A stretch of 8,233 nt of DNA from Candidatus Gottesmanbacteria bacterium (GCA_026396845.1 JAPLWC010000011.1:1-8233); one strand, 5' to 3'; shown: positions 1 to 6,388, counted from the first letter of the stretch. Notes: generated by a model not told the origin, from the letters alone. Numbers and translations are program-made.

Positions 1-416
1 TCTTTATAACATAGGTAGTCAACACTAGACTCAAAACACGCGTACGTTCCGTCCACACACGCCCCCGGCGAACACCAAGTGCAAAGGTCAGAAGGGAGAG
101 TCCCGTTGGTGCATTTTTTGATACATGAATTGAGAACGGCAGCGGTTCCACAGACGTATTGATCTGTAACATCACTGCATGGCAGGTTGTTCTGACTTCT
201 ATCACACCCCATCTGGCAAGTTCCCCCACCCACACACGCCCGACCTAACGGCGTGCATGTGGACCCGTTAGGACACACGAGACCATCGGCCCCACACCAT
301 ATCGTTCCCTGACAGCCTGCATAGGCTTGCGGGATAAATCTGCCGATACATAAAGCGGGGATGATAAAAACGAGTGTAGGTATTATGCCTAATAGCCGGC
401 GCACAGCGGGATTCAT
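1..416 (-). CDS. Cys-rich secreted protein, 3' end beyond window
   Basis: Start ATG is at 416-414 and the frame is open to the left edge (138 full codons), so the C-terminus is missing. Residues 1-9 are a short basic n-region (MNPAVRRLL), about 10-25 are hydrophobic, and QAYA-G at about 30-34 fits a signal peptidase I site, so export is likely. The visible mature part of about 105 residues has 16 cysteines (35, 41, 48, 54, 61, 67, 71, 80, 89, 98, 102, 112, 115, 120, 127, 136) in Gly/Asn/Thr-rich sequence. This suggests a small disulfide-bonded extracellular domain; no family is recognised. The gene starts 21 nt after the stop of the surface-protein gene, so the two may be cotranscribed. A TATTAT box also lies 9 nt upstream of the ATG. 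The reading frame and signal peptide are read directly; the extracellular role is inferred. Confidence 0.75.
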   Translation of the reverse strand, partial: MNPAVRRLLGIIPTLVFIIPALCIGRFIPQAYAGCQGTIWCGADGLVCPNGSTCTPLGRACVGGGTCQMGCDRSQNNLPCSDVTDQYVCGTAAVLNSCIKKCTNGTLPSDLCTWCSPGACVDGTYACFESSVDYLCYK

Positions 417-425
417 AAAACCAGC

Positions 426-431
426 ATAATA
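426..431 (-). promoter_or_regulatory. -10-like box before the Cys-rich gene
   Basis: TATTAT (5 of 6 to TATAAT) lies on the - strand 9 nt before the ATG at 416. No good -35 is seen at 16-18 nt spacing. If used, transcription would start at or within a few bases of the ATG. Confidence 0.35.
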
Positions 432-437
432 CAATTC

Positions 438-2446
438 CTATGGTCTTACAATATCGAAATCAAGATTCTTCCCATTGGCTAACTGAGTTTTCTCCCTGGC
501 CCTGAGTTGTTGCCAAAAAGCATTTGTTTCTGGAGAGGCAACGGTTTCACCACATGCGCTTAAACTATTACCGGATGCCATACATGTATTTTTGACCATG
601 CCAAAAAGATCTAAAACACCAAAGTTTGCATAAATAAAAGAATCGTCGCTTATTTCTACTTTATTTATAAAATACGGATTAAAATTGGCACTTAGGAACG
701 TGTCCGTGGCCGTCAGAAGCCGACCTTGACCATCTACACCAAAAAAGGTTTTAAATCCGCCGCGATTAAATATCCCACCCAACTTCGGATCAATGTCATC
801 ACCGATCAGCATAGAAAATCCCTGCCTTGGGTTGATCCATGCTTCCCTTCGCACGCCGGTATCATCCGTTATCATCATAAGCACTTCGCCGCCGGTTGGC
901 TGTTTGAGAAGGTCCAGATATTGCTCATAGGTCACGTCGTTGCCCATAAGCTTGGTGTAGCGGTAATGGGATGCCCGCAGGAACGCATCTGCTACAGCGT
1001 CCGCGCCTCCCTGCGTTATCGTCACACCGATAAACGGGGTAACCGGGAACGTGGTGTCGTGAACCACGTCATATGCGAGCCCCACAATAATCGGGATATT
1101 GAGGGTGCTGCCGTCAGCGAGTGTAACATTGCCGGTCCACTTGTTGTGCCATTCCGCGGGGTATAGCGTTGAAAATTCACGGCTTGGGCCGTTTTCAAAC
1201 GGAATCTGCGGTGTTTCGGTAGGTGGCGGAATTGGCGTTTCGCTTGGCACCGGCGTATTGGTAGGGAGGACGGCGCCTTCGACCAGCATCATTGATTTTT
1301 CCACTATATTATTCCAGTATTGCGGGGCGCTGGTTGACGTTACTTCGATGAGTACCGGAAATCCGTTGACAAATCCTATGACAAAATGATTTGCCGGATC
1401 ATGAAGGGCGGGGAGTCCGTACTGGTAGGTGTCCGTACTCGGGTGATACAGCGAATCCCAGGTGGGCTGCTCGCCGTACCGCCAGCCCGACTGAGACGAG
1501 GAATCCTCAATTTCCAGCCATCCCGCGATCGTCGTCCCGTCGCCGGCAACCGGGACGAGAAACCACCGCTGTTCGGCGGCTGCATATTTAACCGCCATGT
1601 GGTCAAACGACAGGCCAACGGCCTGGGCCAGCTGCGCGTGCTTGGTGATGATAAACTGCACGTCGGCAAGACCCGTTATCTCCGGGGGCGCATCCACGAC
1701 CGCGGCTATGCCCTGCGCTGCCGTCTCGACGGTCAGGGAGCCCGGATACGGACGCGGAACATTAGGCGTAGTTTCCGGGCCGGATGGGGTGAGGGCGGGC
1801 TGGAATTCTGTGGGCGAGGGTGTTTCCATGCCGGGAACGGTTTGGGTGAACGCAGGATTCGGAGTCACTGTGGGCACCTCAATCGGAGTCTGAAAGTAGT
1901 CGCCCGAACAGGAAGACAATAGCATGCTGCCGGCAACCGCCAACGGCGCCAATTTCACGGCTGCCCGTCCGGGAGCTGCAACAAGCGTATCCGTCACATC
2001 ATGAAGCCCGCCGACCAGCCGCTCTACCGTATCGCCCTTGGGGTCGGCAATAATTTTAATAAACCGCTCATCCAGTGAAACGCTTTTTTTCCCTTGGTGG
2101 GCGACTACAATTGCATCTTCCAGCCTTGCTACTTTACCATCAAGTGCAATCCAGCGTGCTCCGTCGGCTTCGTCAGGCATTTTTTTTGCATCGAGAAGTG
2201 TGTGCTCGGCTGCCAATCCTACCCATTTACCCAATAATTCTTCACTCAACAACTTTGGTTTTTCGGAACGGGTAGAGTCGACAAATTTTTGTAAAACGGC
2301 AGCAAATTTTGGTTCTTGATTGGGCGGGCGGTAAGCGCATCGGTAAGCTGACCAAATGCAGACCCGCCGGAAATACGGGCATCAAGTCCAAGTGCCCCTT
2401 CGAGATTTATGGATTTAGGAATATCTTTTTGTTCAGCCATGGCCAT
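438..2446 (-). CDS. Large lipoprotein-like surface protein, apparent N-terminal frameshift
   Basis: The main frame runs to the TAG at 440-438 and encodes 604 aa from a TTG at 2252. That frame stays open upstream to about 2380 but has no ATG. The natural start is ATG 2446 (or 2440), read in the neighbouring frame (MAMAEQKDIPKS...), which ends at a TGA at 2246. Joining the frames needs one -1 shift between about 2246 and 2380: either a lost base near the GGGCGGGCGG run (about 2322-2331) or programmed slippage. Layout, numbered from 2252: a polar domain of about 100 aa; a hydrophobic stretch at 99-114 ending in lipobox LSSC (C115); a Pro/Thr linker at about 122-170; a globular domain at about 172-328; a second Pro/Thr linker at 330-352; and a C-terminal domain at about 353-604. 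Anchoring outside the membrane is inferred from the lipobox and linkers. No enzymatic motif or family is recognised. An internal GTG at 1958 would give a short classic lipoprotein start, MKLAPLAVAGSMLLSSC. Confidence 0.7.
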
Positions 2447-2454
2447 ATAACCCT

Positions 2455-2484
2455 ATAGTACCAATTCTCCTTGTTTTGTGTCAA
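2455..2484 (-). promoter_or_regulatory. Promoter of the surface-protein gene
   Basis: On the - strand TTGACA (2484-2479) is followed by an 18-nt spacer and TACTAT (2460-2455, 4 of 6). The -10 ends 8 nt before ATG 2446, so the mRNA would be leaderless or nearly so. Its position supports 2446 or 2440 as the true start of the frameshifted gene. Confidence 0.55.
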
Positions 2485-2491
2485 CTTGACA
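2479..2491. promoter_or_regulatory. 13-bp palindrome carrying divergent -35 boxes
   Basis: TGTCAACTTGACA is a perfect inverted repeat around a central C. Each arm reads TTGACA outward on one strand. It could simply be two back-to-back -35 elements or an operator for a dimeric regulator. Confidence 0.4.
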
Positions 2492-2515
2492 GACGCCACA
2501 TGATTTTGGTATACG
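2486..2515 (+). promoter_or_regulatory. Possible rightward promoter without a gene
   Basis: TTGACA (2486-2491) has TATACG (2510-2515) 18 nt downstream. Transcription would begin near 2521, just before a strong terminator, so only a transcript of about 40 nt is predicted. No + strand gene is present here. Confidence 0.25.
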
Positions 2516-2532
2516 TATTTCTGTTTTACAGT

Positions 2533-2560
2533 ACCGCCGAGCAATCGGCGGTTTCTTTTT
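2533..2560 (+). terminator. Rightward intrinsic terminator
   Basis: A perfect 8-bp stem ACCGCCGA / TCGGCGGT with a GCAA (GNRA) tetraloop is followed by TTCTTTTT on the + strand. On the - strand the hairpin has no T tract. A smaller inverted repeat, CTGT-TTT-ACAG (2521-2531), precedes it. Confidence 0.65.
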
Positions 2561-2581
2561 ACTTTTGCTTCCATGTCTTCC

Positions 2582-2608
2582 AAAAAGAACTGCTCGTCTG
2601 ATGCGAGC
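2582..2608 (-). terminator. Terminator of the nucleotidyltransferase operon
   Basis: On the - strand a GCTCG stem pairs with CGAGC around a 7-nt loop (2608-2592), followed by AGTTCTTTTT. It lies about 60 nt after the stop of the 2668-3315 gene and faces the rightward terminator at 2533. The stem is only 5 bp, so strength is uncertain. Confidence 0.5.
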
Positions 2609-2667
2609 CGTATTTCCCATGAGATCGTTTTTCTTGACGAATAAATGCGTACTTTCTTATACAAATC

Positions 2668-3315
2668 TTACTCTTTAAACAATTCACCTCTTACAAACTT
2701 CTTAACCTCGTTTTCCAGAAAGATTTTAATTTCTTCAGGCTCAATCTCTGTAGTCAAAAAATCAACGATATAATCATCCATATCGCCCCAATACACGATT
2801 TGTTCCAAAAATAGTTTCTCGGAAAAATCAGTACCGAATTTCTTCTGAGAAAGACTGATTAATTCACCAATCGAAACGTAGTTTTCTTTCAGAAGGAAGT
2901 ATAAATCCACATAATCCCTCCACTTGGGTCTCTTACCCAAGAGATATGCCTTATTCGTGGCGATGTCTCTGGGATCCAAAAGATTCATGATCTCTGACGG
3001 GATTGGGTCAAAAAGCAGCTGGTAATCGTCATGGAAAAAAGTAACCGCTACATTTTCAGGGGTAATCAAGTCTAATTGATCCTCAGTATCAAGAATTTTT
3101 TCTGACGTTTCACCAAAAACACGTTTGGCTTCTTTCCAAAGGAGATTATGTAATTTTTCCCGGGTAAAAATATCGAAATCAAAGGACGCCCTGTGTCCGA
3201 TCTGTAACGCAAGCGCGGTGCCGCCTCCCAACACCCCCATGTCCCGAAATGATCGTAATTTACGAAAGACCGCTAAACGATTTTTATTCAATGACCCTAG
3301 GAAGAGTTTTGACAT
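2668..3315 (-). CDS. AbiEii-type nucleotidyltransferase (toxin-like)
   Basis: This 215-aa protein matches the AbiEii/DUF1814 group of small nucleotidyltransferase-fold proteins. Seen in the sequence: the glycine motif GGGTAL at 30-35, then the metal-binding acidic pair in SFDFDIF (S44, D46, D48), and downstream DIATNKAYLLGKR (117-129) leading into RDYVDLYFLL (133-142) with the family's conserved Lys, Arg and Asp. In characterised AbiE systems this component is the toxin and transfers a nucleotide to a target RNA; that activity is inferred here, not shown. Its ATG lies 32 nt inside the 3' end of the upstream partner gene, so translational coupling is likely, and no Shine-Dalgarno site is visible. 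The region is clearly more AT-rich than dnaA/dnaN, which fits horizontal acquisition. Length is normal for the compact form and nothing appears truncated. Confidence 0.88.
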   Translation of the reverse strand: MSKLFLGSLNKNRLAVFRKLRSFRDMGVLGGGTALALQIGHRASFDFDIFTREKLHNLLWKEAKRVFGETSEKILDTEDQLDLITPENVAVTFFHDDYQLLFDPIPSEIMNLLDPRDIATNKAYLLGKRPKWRDYVDLYFLLKENYVSIGELISLSQKKFGTDFSEKLFLEQIVYWGDMDDYIVDFLTTEIEPEEIKIFLENEVKKFVRGELFKE

Positions 3316-3589
3316 AATCTTTTATATCTATACTCCCAGGCATAATCCCCAAAACAACATTGCCAAAGAAGTGAAAAGTTTTTTCTGTATAATTCTTTGC
3401 CGGATAATGAAGAAAGATATTCTTTATCTCGTCCCGTCCATATGTATCGAAAAGCCACCGAATATGCTCCCATGTACCATAGGATAAAATCTGATGGATA
3501 ATGTAGTTTTTATCCCTCTGACAATCAAGCTTAGAGGTTGCTTTTGACCACAATACTCCCTGGAGAGATAACGGGACAACACGGGCCAT
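3284..3589 (-). CDS. Small antitoxin-like partner (DUF6922-like)
   Basis: This is a 101-aa soluble protein encoded directly upstream of, and overlapping by 32 nt, the AbiEii-type gene. The core LDCQRDKNYIIHQILSYG (about 22-39) followed by a WLFDTYG segment and a C-terminal YTEKTFHFFGN stretch resembles the DUF6922 proteins usually found immediately before AbiEii-type nucleotidyltransferases. By position it is the likely antitoxin or cognate partner; no helix-turn-helix is obvious. ATG 3589 is the first in-frame start after an upstream TGA at 3597-3595. It lies 8 nt after an extended -10 box, so the mRNA is probably leaderless. The family assignment is from memory of the pattern and moderately sure; the pairing is directly visible. 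Confidence 0.75.
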   Translation of the reverse strand: MARVVPLSLQGVLWSKATSKLDCQRDKNYIIHQILSYGTWEHIRWLFDTYGRDEIKNIFLHYPAKNYTEKTFHFFGNVVLGIMPGSIDIKDYVKTLPRVIE

Positions 3590-3597
3590 ATGTGTTC

Positions 3598-3606
3598 ATT
3601 ATACCA
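3598..3606 (-). promoter_or_regulatory. Extended -10 promoter of the toxin-antitoxin operon
   Basis: TGGTATAAT on the - strand is a perfect extended -10 (TGn plus TATAAT). No strong -35 is seen, as expected for this class. The -10 ends 8 nt before ATG 3589, predicting a start site about 2 nt from the start codon. Confidence 0.6.
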
Positions 3607-3657
3607 TTCTATTGATAATTTTGGAGGATGCACGGGTCTTGCAAGCGTGGGGGGATA

Positions 3658-3735
3658 TTAATCTTCACCATCAATGTCTTGTTTCGTAATGTTGGTTTGT
3701 TTGAGGATTGAAAACGCAGAATACAATTTAGGCAT
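3658..3735 (-). CDS. Possible 25-aa peptide
   Basis: A short ORF begins at ATG 3735 and ends at TAA 3658, starting MPKLYSAFSILKQ and ending in an acidic tail. It is the only reasonable small ORF in the roughly 240-bp gap between the toxin-antitoxin operon and the anchored-protein gene. A GATAAT sequence lies 5 nt before the ATG, too close for a normal promoter. There is no known family or Shine-Dalgarno site. It may be a chance ORF or the remnant tail of a lost gene. Confidence 0.2.
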   Translation of the reverse strand: MPKLYSAFSILKQTNITKQDIDGED

Positions 3736-3766
3736 ACTGAATTATCGGAAACAGCGTTTCGAGACG

Positions 3767-3815
3767 AAAATTCGGGAGATTCCGCCAGACCAATGCGTGA
3801 ATCCCGAATTTTTTT
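3767..3815. terminator. Long hairpin terminator, probably bidirectional
   Basis: AAAATTCGG (3767-3775) pairs with CCGAATTTT (3804-3812), extended inward by GATTC/GAATC and CGC/GCG with a 2-nt bulge. On the - strand it lies about 12 nt after the stop of the anchored-protein gene and is followed by TTTTCGTC. On the + strand the T tract is stronger, with seven consecutive T. Confidence 0.65.
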
Positions 3816-3826
3816 ACTGATTTTTT

Positions 3827-4375
3827 CTACTCTACCACGACAACCACCGGTGGATGGAGGACTAAGTCGTCCGGTATATATGCGGTAAGCGTCGACGAAA
3901 GGGGCTGTAGCCGTATTTGTGCCGGCGCGTCAACGTTGATACTCTGCCGCAGGCTTTCCGCATCTTCAAGTTTCCAGTCGATTCTTCCCATGAGACTTCC
4001 CTTGGCTCTGCCGACGTTGATTTCGCCGGTTTTACTTGTCATCACAACCGGTATTCTGTGCGCCGATGGGTCCTCGTCTATAACAAAGTCACTTTGCAGC
4101 AGGTTTTGTGCAGTATACGTCGGGTTTGTCACAAATTTCCCGTTCACATTATACGACACGACTCCGTTAGTTGACGTAAGTCGTTGTACGGATGTGGGTA
4201 TGACACGTGGGGAGGGAGAAACGACCGGCATACTTTTTGTGGACGGATTTGACGGGAGAAGCGAAGCTAATGGAACGTGGTAATACTTCGAAACGACAAG
4301 GTAGACACCAACAACAACGACCAAAAATGCATACACAGCCACGAGAACATATTTCCATCTGGATTTCGTGTCCAT
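3827..4375 (-). CDS. Single-pass membrane-anchored protein, unknown function
   Basis: This 182-aa protein has a short basic N-terminus (MDTKSRWK), one strong membrane helix at about 9-28 (Val/Leu/Ala-rich), a Pro/Ser linker at about 41-61 and an extracytoplasmic domain of about 120 aa rich in beta-prone residues, ending PPVVVVVE. A type II orientation (N-in) is likely from the positive charges before the helix. An in-frame ATG at 4441 would add 22 residues, but a promoter with its -10 at 4394-4389 lies inside that extension, so ATG 4375, preceded by AGGAACT, is preferred. A hairpin terminator follows the stop, so it is probably monocistronic. No family is recognised. The layout of helix, Pro/Thr or Pro/Ser linker and beta domain resembles the gene at the right edge of the window. 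Confidence 0.75.
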   Translation of the reverse strand: MDTKSRWKYVLVAVYAFLVVVVGVYLVVSKYYHVPLASLLPSNPSTKSMPVVSPSPRVIPTSVQRLTSTNGVVSYNVNGKFVTNPTYTAQNLLQSDFVIDEDPSAHRIPVVMTSKTGEINVGRAKGSLMGRIDWKLEDAESLRQSINVDAPAQIRLQPLSSTLTAYIPDDLVLHPPVVVVVE

Positions 4376-4388
4376 AGTTCCTATTCTC

Positions 4389-4417
4389 ACTATATCGGGA
4401 ATACACGGATTGTGCAA
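4389..4417 (-). promoter_or_regulatory. Promoter of the anchored-protein gene
   Basis: TTGCAC (4417-4412) is followed by a 17-nt spacer and TATAGT (4394-4389) on the - strand. The -10 ends 13 nt before ATG 4375, giving a leader of about 7 nt. Confidence 0.5.
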
Positions 4418-4433
4418 GTAATTGAAAAACGGG

Positions 4434-4809
4434 TCATTCACCGAAGATCTCGCGTCCGATCAAGGAGCCCATGAAGCCGATCGTGCGAAGAAATAGCCGC
4501 AGGTCATACCGAAAACTTTTCTTTTTAGTATAGGCAATGTCGCTTCGCATCCACGCGTCAAACGGCCGTATTATCGTTGAAATCGAGTAGCCGATACTAT
4601 CAGAAAAAAGGGTGCGAACAGCACAATATCCCAGAAGTATGAACCATGCCGCCTCAAGTGTTCGCGGGAGACAGCAACAAAATCTCACAAGCCCAAACCA
4701 CATCAATCGTGGGTTGTTTGCCGTCTCCTAAAAACAGCGAAATCGTTATGACAAAACCGAACAATATCAAAACGCTTTGTTCCCTCAAAATTACCATCAA
4801 ATTATTCAT
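4434..4809 (-). pseudogene. Small membrane protein gene split by a +1 frameshift
   Basis: The first part begins at ATG 4809 and reads MNNLMVILREQSVLILFG..., 51 aa with one hydrophobic segment, ending at TGA 4654. A second frame, open from about 4720 to the TGA at 4434, continues with LEAAWFILLGYCAVRTLF, a second hydrophobic segment, then a basic polar tail ending GSLIGREIFGE. The two overlap and both look coding only on their own side of about 4660-4690, so a single extra base (candidates: TTTT at about 4678-4681 or CCC at about 4667-4669) would split one protein of about 125 aa with two membrane helices. This may be a real lesion or a sequencing indel. It is divergent from dnaA and shares its promoter region. 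The family is not recognised; no function is proposed. Confidence 0.5.
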
Positions 4810-4830
4810 TGCTCACAACCTATACCATAA

Positions 4831-4859
4831 ATAGTATTTAGAAATGTCTCACTTGACAA
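4831..4859 (-). promoter_or_regulatory. Divergent promoter for the small membrane gene
   Basis: TTGTCA (4859-4854), a 17-nt spacer and TACTAT (4836-4831) on the - strand, 21 nt upstream of ATG 4809. Its -35 overlaps the -35 of the dnaA promoter on the other strand, so the two promoters probably compete. Confidence 0.45.
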
Positions 4860-4881
4860 ACGCACGCGGGTTTCCTACTAT
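4853..4881 (+). promoter_or_regulatory. dnaA promoter
   Basis: A consensus TTGACA (4853-4858), an exact 17-nt spacer and TACTAT (4876-4881). The start site would be near 4888, inside the two DnaA boxes, which fits autoregulation by DnaA. The leader is about 45 nt with no Shine-Dalgarno motif before the ATG. Confidence 0.65.
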
Positions 4882-4899
4882 GTGGACAAGTTATCCCCA
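4881..4899. promoter_or_regulatory. Pair of inverted DnaA boxes upstream of dnaA
   Basis: TGTGGACAA (4881-4889) is TTGTCCACA on the - strand and TTATCCCCA (4891-4899) is on the + strand. Each matches TTATCCACA at 8 of 9 positions. They overlap the end of the -10 and the expected transcription start of dnaA and form the upstream half of a bipartite origin. Confidence 0.6.
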
Positions 4900-4933
4900 A
4901 AGGGGTAAACCACCCTTGCCCAATTAAATAAAC

Positions 4934-6319
4934 ATGGATCTCTCCAAGCTCTGGAAGTCGGTACTGTCGGAACTTGAATTGTCGGTCTCCAAAGCGACCT
5001 TTCAAACCCATTTTGCCCATTCCGAACTCGTTTCATTTGCCGACGGGGTGGCATCCATCGGATTTAGTAACCCCCTCATGCGCACGCTCGTCGAGACCCG
5101 CTATTACAGCCTCGTCAAAAGTATCCTTGACCACCAGGCCAAACAAAATACGAGCCTCGTTTTCGTCGTCGTCCCAAAAAAAGAAACACTTGATCCCGCC
5201 TCGGCGGGACCATTGTTTGCCCAAACGCTCGACCGCCAGGAAATAAGCATCTCATCCGTTGCGCGCAGGCTTCACGTCCGCCCCGGCGCCACATTCGAAA
5301 ACTTTGCCGTATCCACGACCAACCAAATGGCCTATGCGGCGGCCACTGCCGTTGCCAAAAATCCGGGTACGGCCTACAACCCGCTGTTTTTCTACGGCGG
5401 CACAGGGGTGGGGAAGACCCACCTGATGCACGCCATTGCAAACCGGCTTCTTGCCACCCACCCGGAGATGCGCATAGTGTACTGTATGGGCGAAGAGTTT
5501 CTAAATGAAATTATTGAGGCAATCCAAACCAAATCCGCCCGGCAGTTCAAACAAAAATACCGCAGCGCTCAACTCCTGCTGGTTGACGATGTCCAATTTA
5601 TTGCCGGCAAGCAAACCGCGCAGGAAGAATTTTTCCATACGTTTAACACCGTTCACCGCGAGGGGGGACAGATCGTTCTTACGAGCGACCGCCCTCCGTC
5701 CGAGATTTCGCGGCTTGAAGACCGCCTCCGCAGCCGGTTCGAGGGGGGGCTCACGGTTGATGTGGCAGCGCCGGACTTTGAGCTTCGGGTGGCAATTGCA
5801 AATATCAAGGCAGAAGCTATGGGGCTTGCCGTTCCTCCCGATGCGGCACAGCTGGTTGCGGCAAACATCACCGACACGCGCGCGATCGAGGGATTTTTGC
5901 GGAGGCTCACGACCGAAGTCGCGACGCGACACGGCGCCGTGACCGCAGAGCTTGTATCGTCGCTGTTAAACATTAAAAACCACGGAAGCGGCATTGTGAG
6001 GGGGCCGGAAAAATCCGCAAGGCGCGTAAGCCCGCAGGAAGTCCTGGACTCTGTGGCGGCGTATTTCGGCATCAAGTCAACGGCGCTCAAGGGGGCCAAG
6101 CGCGACCGGCCGATTGCGCGTCCGCGGCAGGTGTTTATGTATTTATGCCGTACGGAATTAGGATTAACCCACGAGGACATCGGGGGGTCCCTCGGCGGGC
6201 GGGATCACACGACAGTTATGCACGGCGTTGAGACGATAACACGGGAATTGTCCACAAACACGCGTCTTCGGGAGGCGGTGGAGGGGATAAAACAAAAATT
6301 ATGGGCTCAATCAACATAA
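4934..6319 (+). CDS. dnaA: Chromosomal replication initiator protein DnaA
   Basis: DnaA is the AAA+ initiator that binds DnaA boxes, oligomerises with ATP and opens the origin. All four domains are present in 461 aa, a normal length. Domain I (about 1-80) includes LW at 6-7. A short linker (about 81-115) is followed by the AAA+ core with Walker A GGTGVGKT (155-162), Walker B LLLVDD (214-219), sensor 1 VLTSD (248-252), the box VII arginine finger R268 in LRSRF, and sensor 2 R316 in DTRAIEG. Domain IV (about 365-461) carries the DNA-binding signature GGRDHTTVMHGVETI (421-435). No key residue is missing. The ATG at 4934 is followed directly by domain I sequence and is preceded by AATAAAC with no Shine-Dalgarno. 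A DnaA box (TTGTCCACA) also lies inside the coding sequence near its 3' end at 6248-6256. The gene is followed by the origin region and dnaN. Confidence 0.98.
   Translation: MDLSKLWKSVLSELELSVSKATFQTHFAHSELVSFADGVASIGFSNPLMRTLVETRYYSLVKSILDHQAKQNTSLVFVVVPKKETLDPASAGPLFAQTLDRQEISISSVARRLHVRPGATFENFAVSTTNQMAYAAATAVAKNPGTAYNPLFFYGGTGVGKTHLMHAIANRLLATHPEMRIVYCMGEEFLNEIIEAIQTKSARQFKQKYRSAQLLLVDDVQFIAGKQTAQEEFFHTFNTVHREGGQIVLTSDRPPSEISRLEDRLRSRFEGGLTVDVAAPDFELRVAIANIKAEAMGLAVPPDAAQLVAANITDTRAIEGFLRRLTTEVATRHGAVTAELVSSLLNIKNHGSGIVRGPEKSARRVSPQEVLDSVAAYFGIKSTALKGAKRDRPIARPRQVFMYLCRTELGLTHEDIGGSLGGRDHTTVMHGVETITRELSTNTRLREAVEGIKQKLWAQST
6248..6256 (+). promoter_or_regulatory. DnaA box inside the dnaA 3' end
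   Basis: TTGTCCACA, 8 of 9 to TTATCCACA, in the same orientation as the intergenic boxes that begin 66 nt downstream. It may be part of the origin array or a chance match within coding sequence. Confidence 0.4.
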
Positions 6320-6321
6320 AG

Positions 6322-6371
6322 TTTTCCACTTATCCACTACATACAACAAGTTATCCACATTGTTATCCACC
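6322..6371 (+). other. oriC: oriC DnaA-box cluster between dnaA and dnaN
   Basis: Four boxes lie in one orientation: TTTTCCACT (6322-6330, 7 of 9), TTATCCACT (6330-6338, 8 of 9), TTATCCACA (6351-6359, perfect) and TTATCCACC (6363-6371, 8 of 9). With the two boxes upstream of dnaA and another at 6458-6466 this is the layout of a bipartite bacterial origin. Box matches are read directly; origin function is inferred from their density and position. Confidence 0.85.
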
Positions 6372-6388
6372 CCGCCGAAGGGGCGGGG
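6370..6388. repeat. GC-rich hairpin in the origin
   Basis: CCCCGCC (6370-6376) pairs with GGCGGGG (6382-6388) around a 5-nt loop. It begins on the last bases of the preceding DnaA box. An alternative shorter pairing, GGGG-CAAG-CCCC, starts at 6385. A T-rich stretch (ATTTTATTT) follows about 12-20 nt later, so it might act as a weak dnaA terminator, but the T tract is not adjacent. Confidence 0.5.

Noticed and set aside
2407..2664. 85-aa - strand frame beginning at a TTG directly after the nucleotidyltransferase stop
   Set aside because: It runs through two terminator hairpins and the promoter of the next gene, has no ATG and overlaps the start of the surface-protein gene, so it is probably noncoding.
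3632..3712. 27-codon + strand ORF starting MHGSCKRGG after GGAGG
   Set aside because: GGAGG abuts the ATG too closely to serve as a ribosome site, no promoter is seen, and it is antisense to the promoter side of the toxin-antitoxin operon.
5653..6180. Long - strand frame within dnaA
   Set aside because: A shadow of the GC-rich dnaA coding sequence; low-complexity product without recognisable motifs.
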